Shown: in pieces, positions 42,927 to 51,169 of the stretch
Numbering within the stretch: the stretch's first letter is position 1
How the letters are laid out: each line of letters begins with the position of its first letter
Assembly: GCF_007829885.1 (NCBI RefSeq)
Contig: NZ_VIWW01000002.1
Span: 682,001-746,000 of the forward strand
Reading direction: 5' to 3'
DNA from: Streptomyces brevispora
Lineage (GTDB): Bacteria; Actinomycetota; Actinomycetes; Streptomycetales; Streptomycetaceae
Length of the DNA: 64,000 bases
Program-made: the position numbers and the translations under genes
The notes under the pieces: generated by a model
Told to the model about the DNA's origin: nothing
What the model saw: the letters and a program-made list of their open reading frames with translations, nothing else
The model's database searches: none

Positions 42927-43652
42927 ATGCAGGCTGAACTCATGGGAACTGCGGCTCTGGTCACTGGGGCATCAAGTGGCATTGGGCGGGCAACCGCGTG
43001 CCGGCTGGCCGCCCACGGGGCGACCGTGGCACTCCTTGCCCGCCAGGCCGAGGCCTTGGAACAGGTATGCCGTGAGATCCGCAGCGCCGGCGGCGATGCT
43101 TTCGTCGTCTGTGCGGACCTCGTTGACGCCGTCGGGGCCGAACAGGCCGTCGCACAGGTCATCGACAGGGCGGGCAGGTTGGACATGCTGATCAACTGCG
43201 CGGGAGCAGCGCATCTCAGCTCCTTTGCCGACGACGCGCCGAGCCAATGGCAGTGCATGATCGACACAAACCTGAGCGGAACGCTCAACGTCTCCCACGC
43301 CGCGCTTTCGTACCTCGCCGCCGCGGCCCGGTCCGACCGCGGGACGGCAGACCTCGTGACCGTCGGGTTTACAGCCGGGCGACAGAGCGGCCCGGTCACC
43401 AGCGTGTACGCGGCCACGAAGCAGGCCATCACCGCGTGGAGCGAGGGGCTGCGCCGGGAACTCGCCCCGTCAGGTGTACGGGTGGGCCTCATCCAGCCCG
43501 GCCTCGTCGACACACCGCTCGCCAGAAGGCTTGGAGCCGGGCCGGGGCAGGGCCTGAACGCCGCCGTCGTCGCTGATGCGATTGTCTACGTCGTCACCCG
43601 GCCGGCCGGCGTGGCCGTAGCCGAGCTGGTCGTACGGGCCGTCGGCAGGTAG
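42927..43652 (+). CDS. Short-chain dehydrogenase/reductase
   Basis: 241 aa with the classical SDR layout: LVTGASSGIGRATA (cofactor loop), VVCADLVD, MLINCAGAAHL (NAG-type), and YAATKQAI (catalytic Tyr-x3-Lys). The Ser expected about 13 residues before the Tyr falls in GFTAGRQSGP, where Thr or Ser could serve. Acidic residue choice after strand 2 is unclear, so NAD or NADP is open. Upstream of two prenyl-chain genes on the same strand. It could act as the missing ketoreductase of the cluster or in the prenyl branch. Confidence 0.85.
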   Translation: MQAELMGTAALVTGASSGIGRATACRLAAHGATVALLARQAEALEQVCREIRSAGGDAFVVCADLVDAVGAEQAVAQVIDRAGRLDMLINCAGAAHLSSFADDAPSQWQCMIDTNLSGTLNVSHAALSYLAAAARSDRGTADLVTVGFTAGRQSGPVTSVYAATKQAITAWSEGLRRELAPSGVRVGLIQPGLVDTPLARRLGAGPGQGLNAAVVADAIVYVVTRPAGVAVAELVVRAVGR

Positions 43653-43793
43653 AGCAGCGACGGCTGTGGCGACCGCTGTGGCGAGCGCATCGCAACGCCC
43701 GCCCCTCTGGTGGCGCCACACCCGGGCACGGTCGACTGGCGCCCGGGCGCTCTGCGGTGCCCCTCTTTCAACCAGAAGGGCATTGACGGGCGC

Positions 43794-44885
43794 ATGAGCG
43801 ACGACGAAGTCACCCGGCGGATGGGCAGCCGGATCACACAGCACCGCGACCGCTTCCAGGACCTCTTCCAGAAGTACTTCGCACAGCTGCACCCGTCATC
43901 CGACGTACCCGAACTCAGCCGTTTCGCTCCCGAGTGCCTGCGCATGGTCGAAGAACTGGCTCTGCGTGGCGGCAAACGGCAGCGGGTCGCGTTCGCCTAC
44001 GAAGCCGCGAACCTGATGCCCGGCGGAGCGACGACGGTAAAAGCGGTGGACACCGCCGCCCTGAGTATCGAGCTGCTGCAGGCCCACCTGCTCATCCACG
44101 ACGACATCATCGACAACGCGGCCACCCGCCGCGGCGGCCCCTCTACCTACTACGCCTACCGCGACAAGTTTTCCGACCATCCCCAGCACGCCCTGGGCCT
44201 CGCCGTCCTGGCTGGCGACCTCGCCCTCGTTCTCTCCCAGCAGGTGATCACCGAAGCCGGACTGGACCCGTGGCTGGCCCAGTCGATGACCGCAGTCCAG
44301 AACACGGCCGCCCTGAGCACGTTCATCGGCCAGGTCTTCGACCTCGAACGGGACTTCCTCGGCGTGCCGGAAGAGGAACTGCTGCACTCCGTGTGCGACT
44401 TCAAGGCCGCCCGGTCCTCGGCGCTCGCCCCGCTGCAGCTCGGCCTCCTGGCCGCCGAGCAGGACCCGAAGGAGCACGAGCCGACTCTGCGGCGCTACTC
44501 CACCTCGTTCGGCATATCTGGGCAGATGCGCGACGACTACCTGTCGCTCTTCGGGAACGAGGAGGTCACCGGCAAGCCCGCCACGGCCGACGTCGCCGAC
44601 GGCCGGGTGACCTACCTGATCCGCCGCACCCTGCTCGCCGCCTCACAGACCGAGCAGAAGATCCTCTCCTCGGTGCTGGGCCATGCCGGCGCGACACAGA
44701 CGGACGTAGACAAGGTCCGGGAGATCGTCACCGCACACCGCGTCGACCAGAGCCTCCTCGCCGACATGCGCCGCTTCGCCGAGCTGGCCAGCACCGAGGC
44801 CGAGCAGTGGACCTCCTGGGCGGAAGCGGACGCGGTCGCCTTCTTCCGGGACGTGCCCGTGTGGGGCGTCCAGCGGCTGCTGTGA
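43794..44885 (+). CDS. Trans-polyprenyl diphosphate synthase
   Basis: 363 aa from ATG 43794. Head-to-tail isoprenyl synthase: RGGKRQRVAFAYEA near residue 58, first Asp-rich motif LLIHDDIIDNAATRRG, second motif QMRDDYLSLFG, and KPATADVADGRVTYLI (usual GK..DL...K-T region). It would make a C10-C20 allylic diphosphate. Its stop overlaps the next gene's GTG (GTGA), so it is coupled to the cis-prenyltransferase. Product chain length cannot be read reliably from the residues before the first motif. Confidence 0.9.
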   Translation: MSDDEVTRRMGSRITQHRDRFQDLFQKYFAQLHPSSDVPELSRFAPECLRMVEELALRGGKRQRVAFAYEAANLMPGGATTVKAVDTAALSIELLQAHLLIHDDIIDNAATRRGGPSTYYAYRDKFSDHPQHALGLAVLAGDLALVLSQQVITEAGLDPWLAQSMTAVQNTAALSTFIGQVFDLERDFLGVPEEELLHSVCDFKAARSSALAPLQLGLLAAEQDPKEHEPTLRRYSTSFGISGQMRDDYLSLFGNEEVTGKPATADVADGRVTYLIRRTLLAASQTEQKILSSVLGHAGATQTDVDKVREIVTAHRVDQSLLADMRRFAELASTEAEQWTSWAEADAVAFFRDVPVWGVQRLL

Positions 44886-45616
44886 CCACCGGCGGGCCGC
44901 AGCACGTCGGCATCGTCCTGGACGGCAACCGGCGGTGGGCCAAGGAACACGGCCTGTCCCCCTCCGACGGGCACCGGATCGGCTTCGGCCGCATTCCACA
45001 GGTCCTGTCGTGGTGCGAGGAGAGCGGCGTACCCATGGTCACCCTGTGGATGCTCTCCACCGAGAACCTGCGCCGCGACCCGGCCGAGGTCGAGGCGCTG
45101 ATGGAGATCATCACCGGTGCGGTCCTGCAGCTGTCGTGGGCCGGCCGGTGGCGCATCCGTCATCTGGGTGAAGGCGACGCCCTTCCGGCCCGTGTGGCGC
45201 AAGCCGTCCGACACGCTGAGCAGGCCAGTGCCGACGTGTCGGACACGCTGACGGTGAACCTGGCCATCGCCTACGGAGGACGCCGTGAGATCGCCAGCGC
45301 TGTCCGCCGTCTCATGACGGGCTGGGCCCGCGAGGGCGTTCCCGTCGACGAGGCCGCCAAGCAACTCACCATCGAGGACCTGAGCCGCGCCATCAGCGAC
45401 GGCCAGCCCGACCCGGACCTCCTCATCCGCACCTCCGGCGAACGCCGCAGCTCCGGCTTCCTGCTCTGGGGAGGCGTCGGCGCCGAGCTGTGGTTCACCC
45501 TGGCTTTGTTCACTTTCAGCAGCAGCGTTTGTCGGCCTGTTTGGGAGGCGGTGGGTGATCTAAGCCTCCGCAGATGTGGACGAGAAATGACGGCGCTCAG
45601 GACGTTCGGGGCATGA
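44882..45616 (+). pseudogene. Cis-prenyltransferase (UppS family), C-terminus replaced by IS21 end
   Basis: Starts GTG 44882. HVGIVLDGNRRWAKEHG is the diphosphate-binding signature and LWMLSTENLRRDP, VNLAIAYGGRREI and DLLIRTSGERRSSGF follow. The real sequence ends at about 45500 (AELWFT). The remaining 38 codons up to 45616 are IS21-end sequence read by chance. The last ~20-30 native residues, including part of the dimer interface, are lost. Activity is therefore doubtful. Paired trans/cis-prenyl synthase genes occur in some terpenoid and meroterpenoid clusters. Confidence 0.75.
45501..45548. repeat. IS21 left terminal inverted repeat
   Basis: Begins TGGCTTTG, ends GTTTGGGAGG. Gap-free partial match to the inverse of 48574-48621. 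Confidence 0.65.
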
Positions 45617-45659
45617 TCGGGGGACGACCGCGGATCTGTGAGGGCGAGGAGGCACTGCG

Positions 45660-45956
45660 ATGGTGATCAGAGGGCTGCATCCGGAGAGGACGGCCCGGCT
45701 TGAGGCGCTCGTGGATGAGTGCCGACCGCTGCTGACGAGTGCTGGTGGGATGGCCGTCGTGCAGAGGCTGCTGAGTGAGCGGCGGGTCGAGGTGCTCGAC
45801 GCGGTGGTGATCACGCGCGAGCTACTGGGGGCTGGCCCATCGGCTCTCGGGGAGGCGAAGACCATCGTCTTGACGAGTCCTGGCAGGGGCCGCGAGCTTC
45901 GAGTGCACGAGCAGTTCATGGATGGCCTGGAGCAAAGCGGCGGTCTCGACCGGTGA
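45660..45956 (+). CDS. Small helical protein inside the IS21 element
   Basis: 98 aa, ATG 45660 with GAGGAGG upstream. All-helical with blocks HPERTARLEALVDECRPLL, VVQRLLSERRVEVLDAVV and LREL-like turns. No recognised domain, signal or membrane segment. It lies between the left IS21 repeat and istB, convergent with istB, so it is either a passenger gene or part of an older insertion. Function unknown. Confidence 0.55.
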   Translation: MVIRGLHPERTARLEALVDECRPLLTSAGGMAVVQRLLSERRVEVLDAVVITRELLGAGPSALGEAKTIVLTSPGRGRELRVHEQFMDGLEQSGGLDR

Positions 45957-46038
45957 TGAGCGGTCTCATCACGGCCGCCTCGGTGTCCCTTCCGGGCCGC
46001 CGCCCGCTGGGTGGTGGCCCGGATCCGGGACCACGAGG

Positions 46039-46836
46039 TCAGCCGGCCTTTGCGGGCTCTTCAGCTCGGGCTCGTGTGCTGGCGAGGCGGTAGGAGTCGG
46101 TGCCGGTCTCGATGATGGTGCCGTTGAAGGTGAGGCGGTCGACGATGGCCGCGCAGAGGCGGGGGTCGGTGAAGGTCTTGGTCCAGCCGCCGAAGGACTC
46201 GTTGGAGGCGATGGCGACGCTGTTCTTCTCCTCCCGTTCGGTCAATACCTGGAAGAGGAGTTCGGCGCCGCGGCGGTCGAGTTCCATGTAGCCGAGCTCG
46301 TCGATGCAGAGCAGGTCGACGCGGCCGTAGCGGGCGATGGTCTTGTTCAACTGCTTCTCGTCGGCCGCCTCCACCAGCTCGTTAACCAGCTTCGTGGCGA
46401 GCGTGTAGCGGACCCGGTAGCCCTTCATCGCGGCCTCGGTGCCAAGGGCGATGAGCATGTGGGACTTGCCCGTGCCGGAATCGCCGATCAGGCAGAGCGG
46501 CTGACTCTTCTTGATCCACTCACAGCTGGCCAGCGTGTGGATGGTAGCCGCGTCGATGTTCGGGTTCGCGTCGAAGTCGAAGGCCCGCAGCGACTTCTCC
46601 CGCGGGAAACCGGCCGCCTTGATCCGCCGCTCAGAGCGGCGGCGGGACCGGTCGTCGCACTCGGTCATCAGCAGCTCAGCGAGGAAGCCCCGGTAGGTCA
46701 TCTGGTCCTTCATCGCCCGGTCAGCGATTTCGGAGAACTCGTTGCGAATCGACGGCAGCCGCAGAAGCCGACAGGCGCTATCGATGGCGGCGTCGGCGGC
46801 CTGTTCGGTCAAGCCTCGCTGGCGGGGCAGGGTCAC
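46039..46836 (-). CDS. istB: IstB-like ATPase (IS21 helper)
   Basis: 265 aa AAA+ ATPase: CLIGDSGTGKSHMLIALG is Walker A, DLLCIDELGYMELD Walker B, and SVAIASNESFGGW includes sensor 1. IstB acts with IstA to choose and prepare target DNA. The start overlaps the istA stop by 4 bp. Full length and intact. Confidence 0.95.
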   Translation of the reverse strand: MTLPRQRGLTEQAADAAIDSACRLLRLPSIRNEFSEIADRAMKDQMTYRGFLAELLMTECDDRSRRRSERRIKAAGFPREKSLRAFDFDANPNIDAATIHTLASCEWIKKSQPLCLIGDSGTGKSHMLIALGTEAAMKGYRVRYTLATKLVNELVEAADEKQLNKTIARYGRVDLLCIDELGYMELDRRGAELLFQVLTEREEKNSVAIASNESFGGWTKTFTDPRLCAAIVDRLTFNGTIIETGTDSYRLASTRARAEEPAKAG

Positions 46837-48476
46837 TGTGCTTCTCCCTCACGGTGGTCGCTGCCACTGGTGCGGCGGCGTCGGAGCAGTTGGTCATAGG
46901 GGGCCACCGAGGGCAGCGGCCTGGTGTCCGCAGGAAGGTGCGCGAGCCGCCACTCGTGCAGCGACGTCACCGTCGCCGACGGCTTCGCGGGAACCAGCCG
47001 GTCCGCTGCAGGGGCGGGCTCGGTCTCCGCCTGGGCAGCCTTGCGGGCTTCCAGAGCAACCGCGTCCGCAGTCATCGCCCCCGCCCGCAGAGCCGCAGCC
47101 AGGCCGGCGACGACATGCTCATGGGGCAAGTGACGCCCCAGCAGGAGCACTTCGATCAAAGCCCGGGTGCCGTCCCGCTCACCATGGATTTTGCGGGCCT
47201 GGTCCCACCAGGCGTCGTGGACCGGGGTGAACCTGCCTGCCGAGCGGGCCTGTTCGAGGGCTGTGGAGCCAGGGAAGGCGCCGGGCTTGCGGACCAGGAC
47301 TTCCAGGTAGTGATCCAGGTCCAGACGGACAGCGCCTTTCGCGATCAGCCGCTCGTGCCGGGCCACCTCCACGTTCTGGTCGTAAATCACCAGGTGAGAG
47401 GCGTGCAGCACGACACGCACGCGTTTGCCGATCAGCCGGATCGGAACCGAGTAACGGTTGGTGCGGACCGGGATCTGGCCGTAGCGGTCGACCCGCGGGG
47501 TGAACAGCCGGCCCGTCTCGAACGGTTCCTCAGGCAGCGGCATCAGCAGCGGTTGTTCGAGCGCGAAGTACTCCGCGACCGTCTTGGGCCTGGAGCCGAT
47601 GCGCCGGGCGTCGTCCTGCCGGTCCCACTGCTCGACCATCTCGTTCAGCTCGGCGAGAGAGGAGACCTCGGGGACAGGGACGAAGTGGTTGCGTCGAAAG
47701 TAGCCGATCATCCCTTCGACGCCGCCCTTCTCGTGGGCGCCTTCGATGCCGGGGCGGCAGTAGAAGCTTTCGATGCCGAAGTGCGAGCGGAAGGCGATCC
47801 ACCGGTCGGCCTCGACTCTCCCCCGGCTCTGCCCCAGCACCCTGGCGACGGCGGCCTTCAGGTTGTCGTAGCGGACCTTGGTGCGCGGGACCCCGCCCAG
47901 GGTCCGCAGTGCGTGGACGTGGCCTTCGAAGAAGGCTTCCTGGCCGCAGGAGGCGAACACGCGGTGGACGGCCTTGCCCGAGTACGACAGCCGGAAGGAG
48001 AACAGGTAGCAGGTCACCAGCTCGTCGCCCAGCCGCACAGTTACGTCACCGAAGTCGACCTCGGCTTCGTGACCGGGCAGGTGGGTCTGCGGGACGAACG
48101 CCTCCAGCGGTGCCTTGCCGGACTCGACCAGGATTTCGGGCTTTCGGCCGGCGACGTAGTAGCGCACCACTCCGTAGGAGACGTCCGCCCCGTGCTCCTC
48201 GATCAGCCGGTGAAAGATGCGGGTGACCGTGTGCCGCTGCTTGCGCGGAGCGTCCAGATCCGCCCGCAGGATCTCGTCGATCACCGGCTTGTACGGATCC
48301 AGCGTGGTGGCTCGTGGAGGCAGCTTCTTGCGGGGCTCCGGCCAGGACGAGTCCAACGCCTTCCGGACCGTCCGCCAGGTCACGCCGTGCTTGCGCTCAA
48401 GTTCCCGCATCGACATGCCGCCGCGATGGTCACGCCGGATCGCCGCGTACAGCTCGACCTTCGACATTTGCGGCAT
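46833..48476 (-). CDS. istA: IstA-like transposase (IS21 family)
   Basis: 547 aa. N-terminal HTH (GGMSMRELERKHGVTWRTVRKAL), then the DDE core with LPGHEAEVDFGDV (first Asp), VPRTKVRYDNLKAAV (second Asp) and CRPGIEGAHEKGGVEGMIGYFRRN in parts (Glu). C-terminal beta-barrel region follows (VRTNRYSVPIRLIGKRV). All catalytic positions are present, so it is likely functional. Confidence 0.95.
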   Translation of the reverse strand: MPQMSKVELYAAIRRDHRGGMSMRELERKHGVTWRTVRKALDSSWPEPRKKLPPRATTLDPYKPVIDEILRADLDAPRKQRHTVTRIFHRLIEEHGADVSYGVVRYYVAGRKPEILVESGKAPLEAFVPQTHLPGHEAEVDFGDVTVRLGDELVTCYLFSFRLSYSGKAVHRVFASCGQEAFFEGHVHALRTLGGVPRTKVRYDNLKAAVARVLGQSRGRVEADRWIAFRSHFGIESFYCRPGIEGAHEKGGVEGMIGYFRRNHFVPVPEVSSLAELNEMVEQWDRQDDARRIGSRPKTVAEYFALEQPLLMPLPEEPFETGRLFTPRVDRYGQIPVRTNRYSVPIRLIGKRVRVVLHASHLVIYDQNVEVARHERLIAKGAVRLDLDHYLEVLVRKPGAFPGSTALEQARSAGRFTPVHDAWWDQARKIHGERDGTRALIEVLLLGRHLPHEHVVAGLAAALRAGAMTADAVALEARKAAQAETEPAPAADRLVPAKPSATVTSLHEWRLAHLPADTRPLPSVAPYDQLLRRRRTSGSDHREGEAQ

Positions 48477-48573
48477 GACCAGGACCTTTCACCAGGAGCA
48501 CCTCGATGCTGCCCTGGCAAGAACCCCGGTGCCTCCCGAACTCGTCGACATCACCCATCCGTGGAAATGGGCA

Positions 48574-48621
48574 CCTCCCAAACTCATCGACAAGCGACGT
48601 CACTACTGCTCGATAAAGCCA
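48574..48621. repeat. IS21 right terminal inverted repeat
   Basis: Inverse partner of 45501-45548. A second internal copy of the GTCGACGAGTTCGGGAGG motif lies at about 48527-48546, as is usual for IS21 ends with multiple IstA sites. Confidence 0.65.
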
Positions 48622-48907
48622 CTTCGTCCAAGGCGATGACGGCGTCCTCGTGACTGATGAAGCCGAAGGCGCTCTTGTAGAGGGAGCAGTCCCCGCGGTG
48701 CAGGAGCGCGGCCTCGTGCGAGCGCTGCGGCTGGATCTTCCACGACTCCCGGGCCCGCGCCCGCTCAGCCTGCCGGCGCTCCTTCTCCTCCGCAGCCTCG
48801 AGCTCGCGCACCCTCTGGTCCGCGCACCGCAGCTGCCACGCGAGGTACTCGCGCGTCGCCCGCCACTTCTCAAGGCTGGATATCGCACCAGAGCTGGCGC
48901 CGGACAT
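48622..48907 (-). pseudogene. Small coiled-coil protein, 3' end cut by IS21
   Basis: ATG 48907. About 95 native codons remain: SLEKWRATREYLAWQL, DQRVRELEAAEEKERRQAER (charged coiled coil) and CSLYKSAFGFISHEDAVIALDE. The reading frame then continues into the IS21 repeat and stops at 48584. It follows the gene at 48912 by 4 bp, so the two form a unit. Function unknown; typical of Streptomyces mobile-element hypothetical genes. Confidence 0.55.
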
Positions 48908-48911
48908 CGCG

Positions 48912-49259
48912 TCAGCCCGCCTCACCGGCCGGCTGCTCATGGGCGTGCTGCAGCGCCATCCGGGCCGCGACCACGTTCTCACTCAGCCCCTCCCAGTACG
49001 GGTGCGTCATCACCGCGGTGCTCAGCTCCAGGAGCTGCGCCCGGTAGGCCGCGAGCTGTTCGCGTTGCTCGTCGGTGTAGCCAGGGCTGTCGGGCTTGGC
49101 GGAGCGGTAGCCGGAGTGCAGCTGCTTGTCCGCCTCCCACCCGGGCATCGGTTCGGCCGACCACGCCAGCGTCTTGGCGTACTGCTCCATGGCGGCACGG
49201 GTGCGGTGGAGGGCGAGCTGGGCGTCGCGCAGGTCCTGGGGGAAGTCGTACGTGGGCAC
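48912..49259 (-). CDS. Helical hypothetical protein
   Basis: 115 aa from GTG 49259 (VPTYDFPQDLRDAQ). Mostly amphipathic helices (ALHRTRAAMEQYAKTLAW, EQREQLAAYRAQLLELS, VAARMALQHAHEQPAG) with a short acidic linker. The start is chosen where the helical, coding-like sequence begins; longer forms would include unlikely Pro/Arg-rich sequence. Same strand as and 4 bp before the truncated coiled-coil gene. No recognised domain. Confidence 0.55.
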   Translation of the reverse strand: MPTYDFPQDLRDAQLALHRTRAAMEQYAKTLAWSAEPMPGWEADKQLHSGYRSAKPDSPGYTDEQREQLAAYRAQLLELSTAVMTHPYWEGLSENVVAARMALQHAHEQPAGEAG

Positions 49260-49553
49260 ACCTGAATAGTACGACTGTTCGAATATGGTTTGCGAGGACA
49301 CGCCGGTCACCGTTCCCGCGCTCACCCGGGCGGCCCCGCCCCACTCCGGCCGCATCCTCAACGAAGCAACCGAAACCGCCGACCCCTCAGGCTGATGAGG
49401 CTCTTCGGGATCACGGAGAAGACCGCCATGCACTACGTCACCGCCGCCCACCCCGAGAAGACCGCTCGCCTTCCTCGCTGAACACCTGGGGCTGATCCGT
49501 GGACCAGGATGGCTGGCCCCCGCCAACCTCAGCGGGAGCCAGCCAGTAGCTGC

Positions 49554-49688
49554 TTAGCGCTCGACGAAGGTTCGGATGGCCCAGTCAGTCACGGCGCGGG
49601 CCGCGCCCGAGAAGACGCCGCGCACAGCTGAGCAGAGCACTAGCAGCTTGCCCGCCGGGGCGGGTTCAGGACACGTACCGTTGGACAT
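49554..49688 (-). CDS. 44-residue small protein
   Basis: MSNGTCPEPAPAGKLLVLC... ending AIRTFVER. The ATG 49688 is preceded by AGAAGGGA. A moderately hydrophobic helix (KLLVLCSAVRGVFSGAARAVTDW) with two Cys. Possibly membrane-associated. Divergent from the XRE regulator at 49859, so it could be its target. Function unknown. Confidence 0.45.
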   Translation of the reverse strand: MSNGTCPEPAPAGKLLVLCSAVRGVFSGAARAVTDWAIRTFVER

Positions 49689-49858
49689 TAGGGTCCCTTC
49701 TCTCAGGTTGGTGATCCGAGGCCCGCCGGCTTGGTTGGACGCCGTCCGGCGGGCCGCTTTTATGTCAGCACCCAAGTCCCAGTCTGTTCAGATTCTGAGA
49801 TCAAGCAGGATCATGTGAGACTTCATGAGACTTTGTGGTGTGCTGCGGAGGGGACTCG

Positions 49859-50560
49859 ATGCCGAACAGACGACGATCGATCGATGCTTCTACTCCACTG
49901 GGCGGCTTCGCGTTGAAGTTGTTGGACCTGAAACGGAAGGCACTTGCGCAGGCGGGCTCGTCTTCCCGCGCCCGCGCGATCAGCATCGACAAGATTGCCG
50001 CCCCGGACGGCTTGTGGAAGACCAGCAGAGCCTCGATCTACGCGGCGCTGAACGGCACTCGGCTACCGTCGACGGACACGCTGTGCGCGATGGTGACGGC
50101 GTGGGACGAGGACAGCGCTGAGGCAAGGGGAAGGTGGCTGCGGCTTCGGTCCGACGTGGAGGACGCGCTCATGGGCACGGAGCCCGCCTCGTCACCGGGG
50201 AACGTCGACGCCGCCATGGAGAAGCCGCTGCCCGGGCCGCAGGACCAGCTGGGCGAGGCAGAGTTCACGGGGTCGTCCAAGGTGGTGCCCGATGTGGCCT
50301 CCCACATCGAGCTGAAGCAGATGCTCAGGGATGCTCTGGAGAGGTCGGGACTGACCAAGTCCCAGGTCGCTGCGCGCACAGAACTTGGCCGCACGACGGT
50401 GTCCCAGGCATTCAACACGGAAGGCTCATCTCCGTCTGCGAATACCCTGTACGCCTTGTCCAGAGCCCTGCGCCTGGACAAAACGGAGCAGGCTCGGCTC
50501 TTGGCTTTGCGGGAGCTGGCCGTCACTGGGCGCGGCCCGCGGAACATCGGCCACGTCTAA
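49859..50560 (+). CDS. XRE-family regulator with two HTH regions
   Basis: 233 aa from ATG 49859 with GGAGGGG upstream. The first HTH-like region is near residue 45-75 (KTSRASIYAALNGTRLPS). The second, clearer, is at about 150-205 (LTKSQVAARTELGRTTVSQAF, LYALSRALRLDK). Between them is an acidic linker. Such two-HTH regulators are common next to plasmid and integrative-element transfer genes. A set of GAACTCGCGCG-like half-sites lies 100-180 bp downstream and could be its operator. Confidence 0.75.
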   Translation: MPNRRRSIDASTPLGGFALKLLDLKRKALAQAGSSSRARAISIDKIAAPDGLWKTSRASIYAALNGTRLPSTDTLCAMVTAWDEDSAEARGRWLRLRSDVEDALMGTEPASSPGNVDAAMEKPLPGPQDQLGEAEFTGSSKVVPDVASHIELKQMLRDALERSGLTKSQVAARTELGRTTVSQAFNTEGSSPSANTLYALSRALRLDKTEQARLLALRELAVTGRGPRNIGHV

Positions 50561-50639
50561 GACGGGGCGCGTCCCGACTCCGGCTTGCGGCAGAGGCAGC
50601 CCATTACGCCTGCGTGAGGCGACTCCAGGTAGGACCCAG

Positions 50640-50888
50640 CTACTCACCACGAGCACGAACCCGCGCGGGAGACCCCCCGAACTGGCGCGTCTCGCGCGAG
50701 TTCCGCTCTCGCCACGTCCAGGAATCCGCGAACTCGCGCGTTTCCCGTAACCCGGGGCGGAACTGGCGGCCGGTGCGCAAGTCCGGCACGAAGGCGTCCA
50801 GCACGACCCGGCGGAAGAGCCGGCGCTGGGCGGGAGCGAGGTGCTGGAAGTCGGCGGTGAAGCGGGGGAGGGTCTCGAAGGTGGGCAC
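50640..50888 (-). CDS. RelE-like toxin-type protein, atypical C-terminus
   Basis: 82 aa from GTG 50888 with GGAGGAG 6 nt upstream. The first 48 residues (VPTFETLPRFTADFQHL, RRLFRRVVLDAFVPDL, FRPGL) match the start of a RelE/ParE-type family seen in Streptomyces. The usual second half (a V-x-G-x-x-G-x-W/Y-E-M-T-W block) is absent and the tail is Arg/Ser/Glu-rich. The tail overlaps an array of GAACTCGCGCG repeats, which suggests the gene end was replaced. Probably a remnant. Confidence 0.4.
   Translation of the reverse strand: MPTFETLPRFTADFQHLAPAQRRLFRRVVLDAFVPDLRTGRQFRPGLRETREFADSWTWRERNSRETRQFGGSPARVRARGE
50657..50740. repeat. Array of GAAC-YC-GCGCG half-sites
   Basis: Copies at 50657-50667, 50679-50689, inverted 50693-50703 (forming a near-perfect 25-bp palindrome with the previous one) and 50730-50740. 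Four copies in 84 bp beside an XRE gene suggest an operator or iteron set. Confidence 0.5.
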
Positions 50889-50913
50889 GGTGGTCTCCTC
50901 CGGGCAGCACGAC

Positions 50914-50941
50914 GAAGCCCCCGGCGGGCGCCGGGGGCTTC
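50914..50941. terminator. 12-bp perfect GC-rich hairpin
   Basis: Arms 50914-50925 and 50930-50941 around GGGC. It lies between the RelE-like start and the relaxase gene. It may insulate the relaxase from plus-strand read-through of the XRE gene. Confidence 0.6.
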
Positions 50942-51169
50942 CTTGGCGGTGCTCGTTCCTTGGAGCGTGGTGATGCTCAGCGGTGTTTGTCGGTCCCGTT
51001 CGGGTCGTGATGTGCCTGCGGCCGGAGAGCGATGACATTCGCATTCGGCCCGGGGCCGCTTCCCGCCTGACGGCCAGTTGGGAAGAAAGTTCGGCCGCTG
51101 CTCCCGCCTGGCGGGACGTACGACTGTCCGGCCTTTTCTTGCAAGTCAGGGCCGTGTGGCGTGGTCTTC

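Larger units (their letters stand above)
45501..48621. mobile_element. IS21-family element with an extra 98-aa gene
   Basis: Bounded by ~48-bp imperfect inverted repeats (45501-45548 and 48574-48621). Both begin TGGCTTT and, after an equal 30-bp interval, end GTTTGGGAGG. Contains istA/istB on the minus strand and an additional small gene. At 3.1 kb it is longer than usual IS21 elements (2-2.5 kb). The flanks CACCC and CTTCG do not form a duplication, and different genes are cut at each side, so recombination between two copies probably made this junction. Confidence 0.7.

Noticed and set aside
43934..44881. Upstream part of a 560-codon frame that continues into the cis-prenyltransferase
   Set aside because: Before 44882 it is the +1-type shadow of the polyprenyl synthase; the real prenyltransferase starts at the GTG overlapping that stop.
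46854..48653. 599-codon plus-strand frame across the IS21 genes
   Set aside because: Shadow of istA/istB, which have complete catalytic motifs.
49022..49344. Longer N-terminal extension of the helical protein at 48912-49259
   Set aside because: Extension would be Gly/Arg/Ser-rich with no ribosome site; coding character starts at the GTG at 49259.
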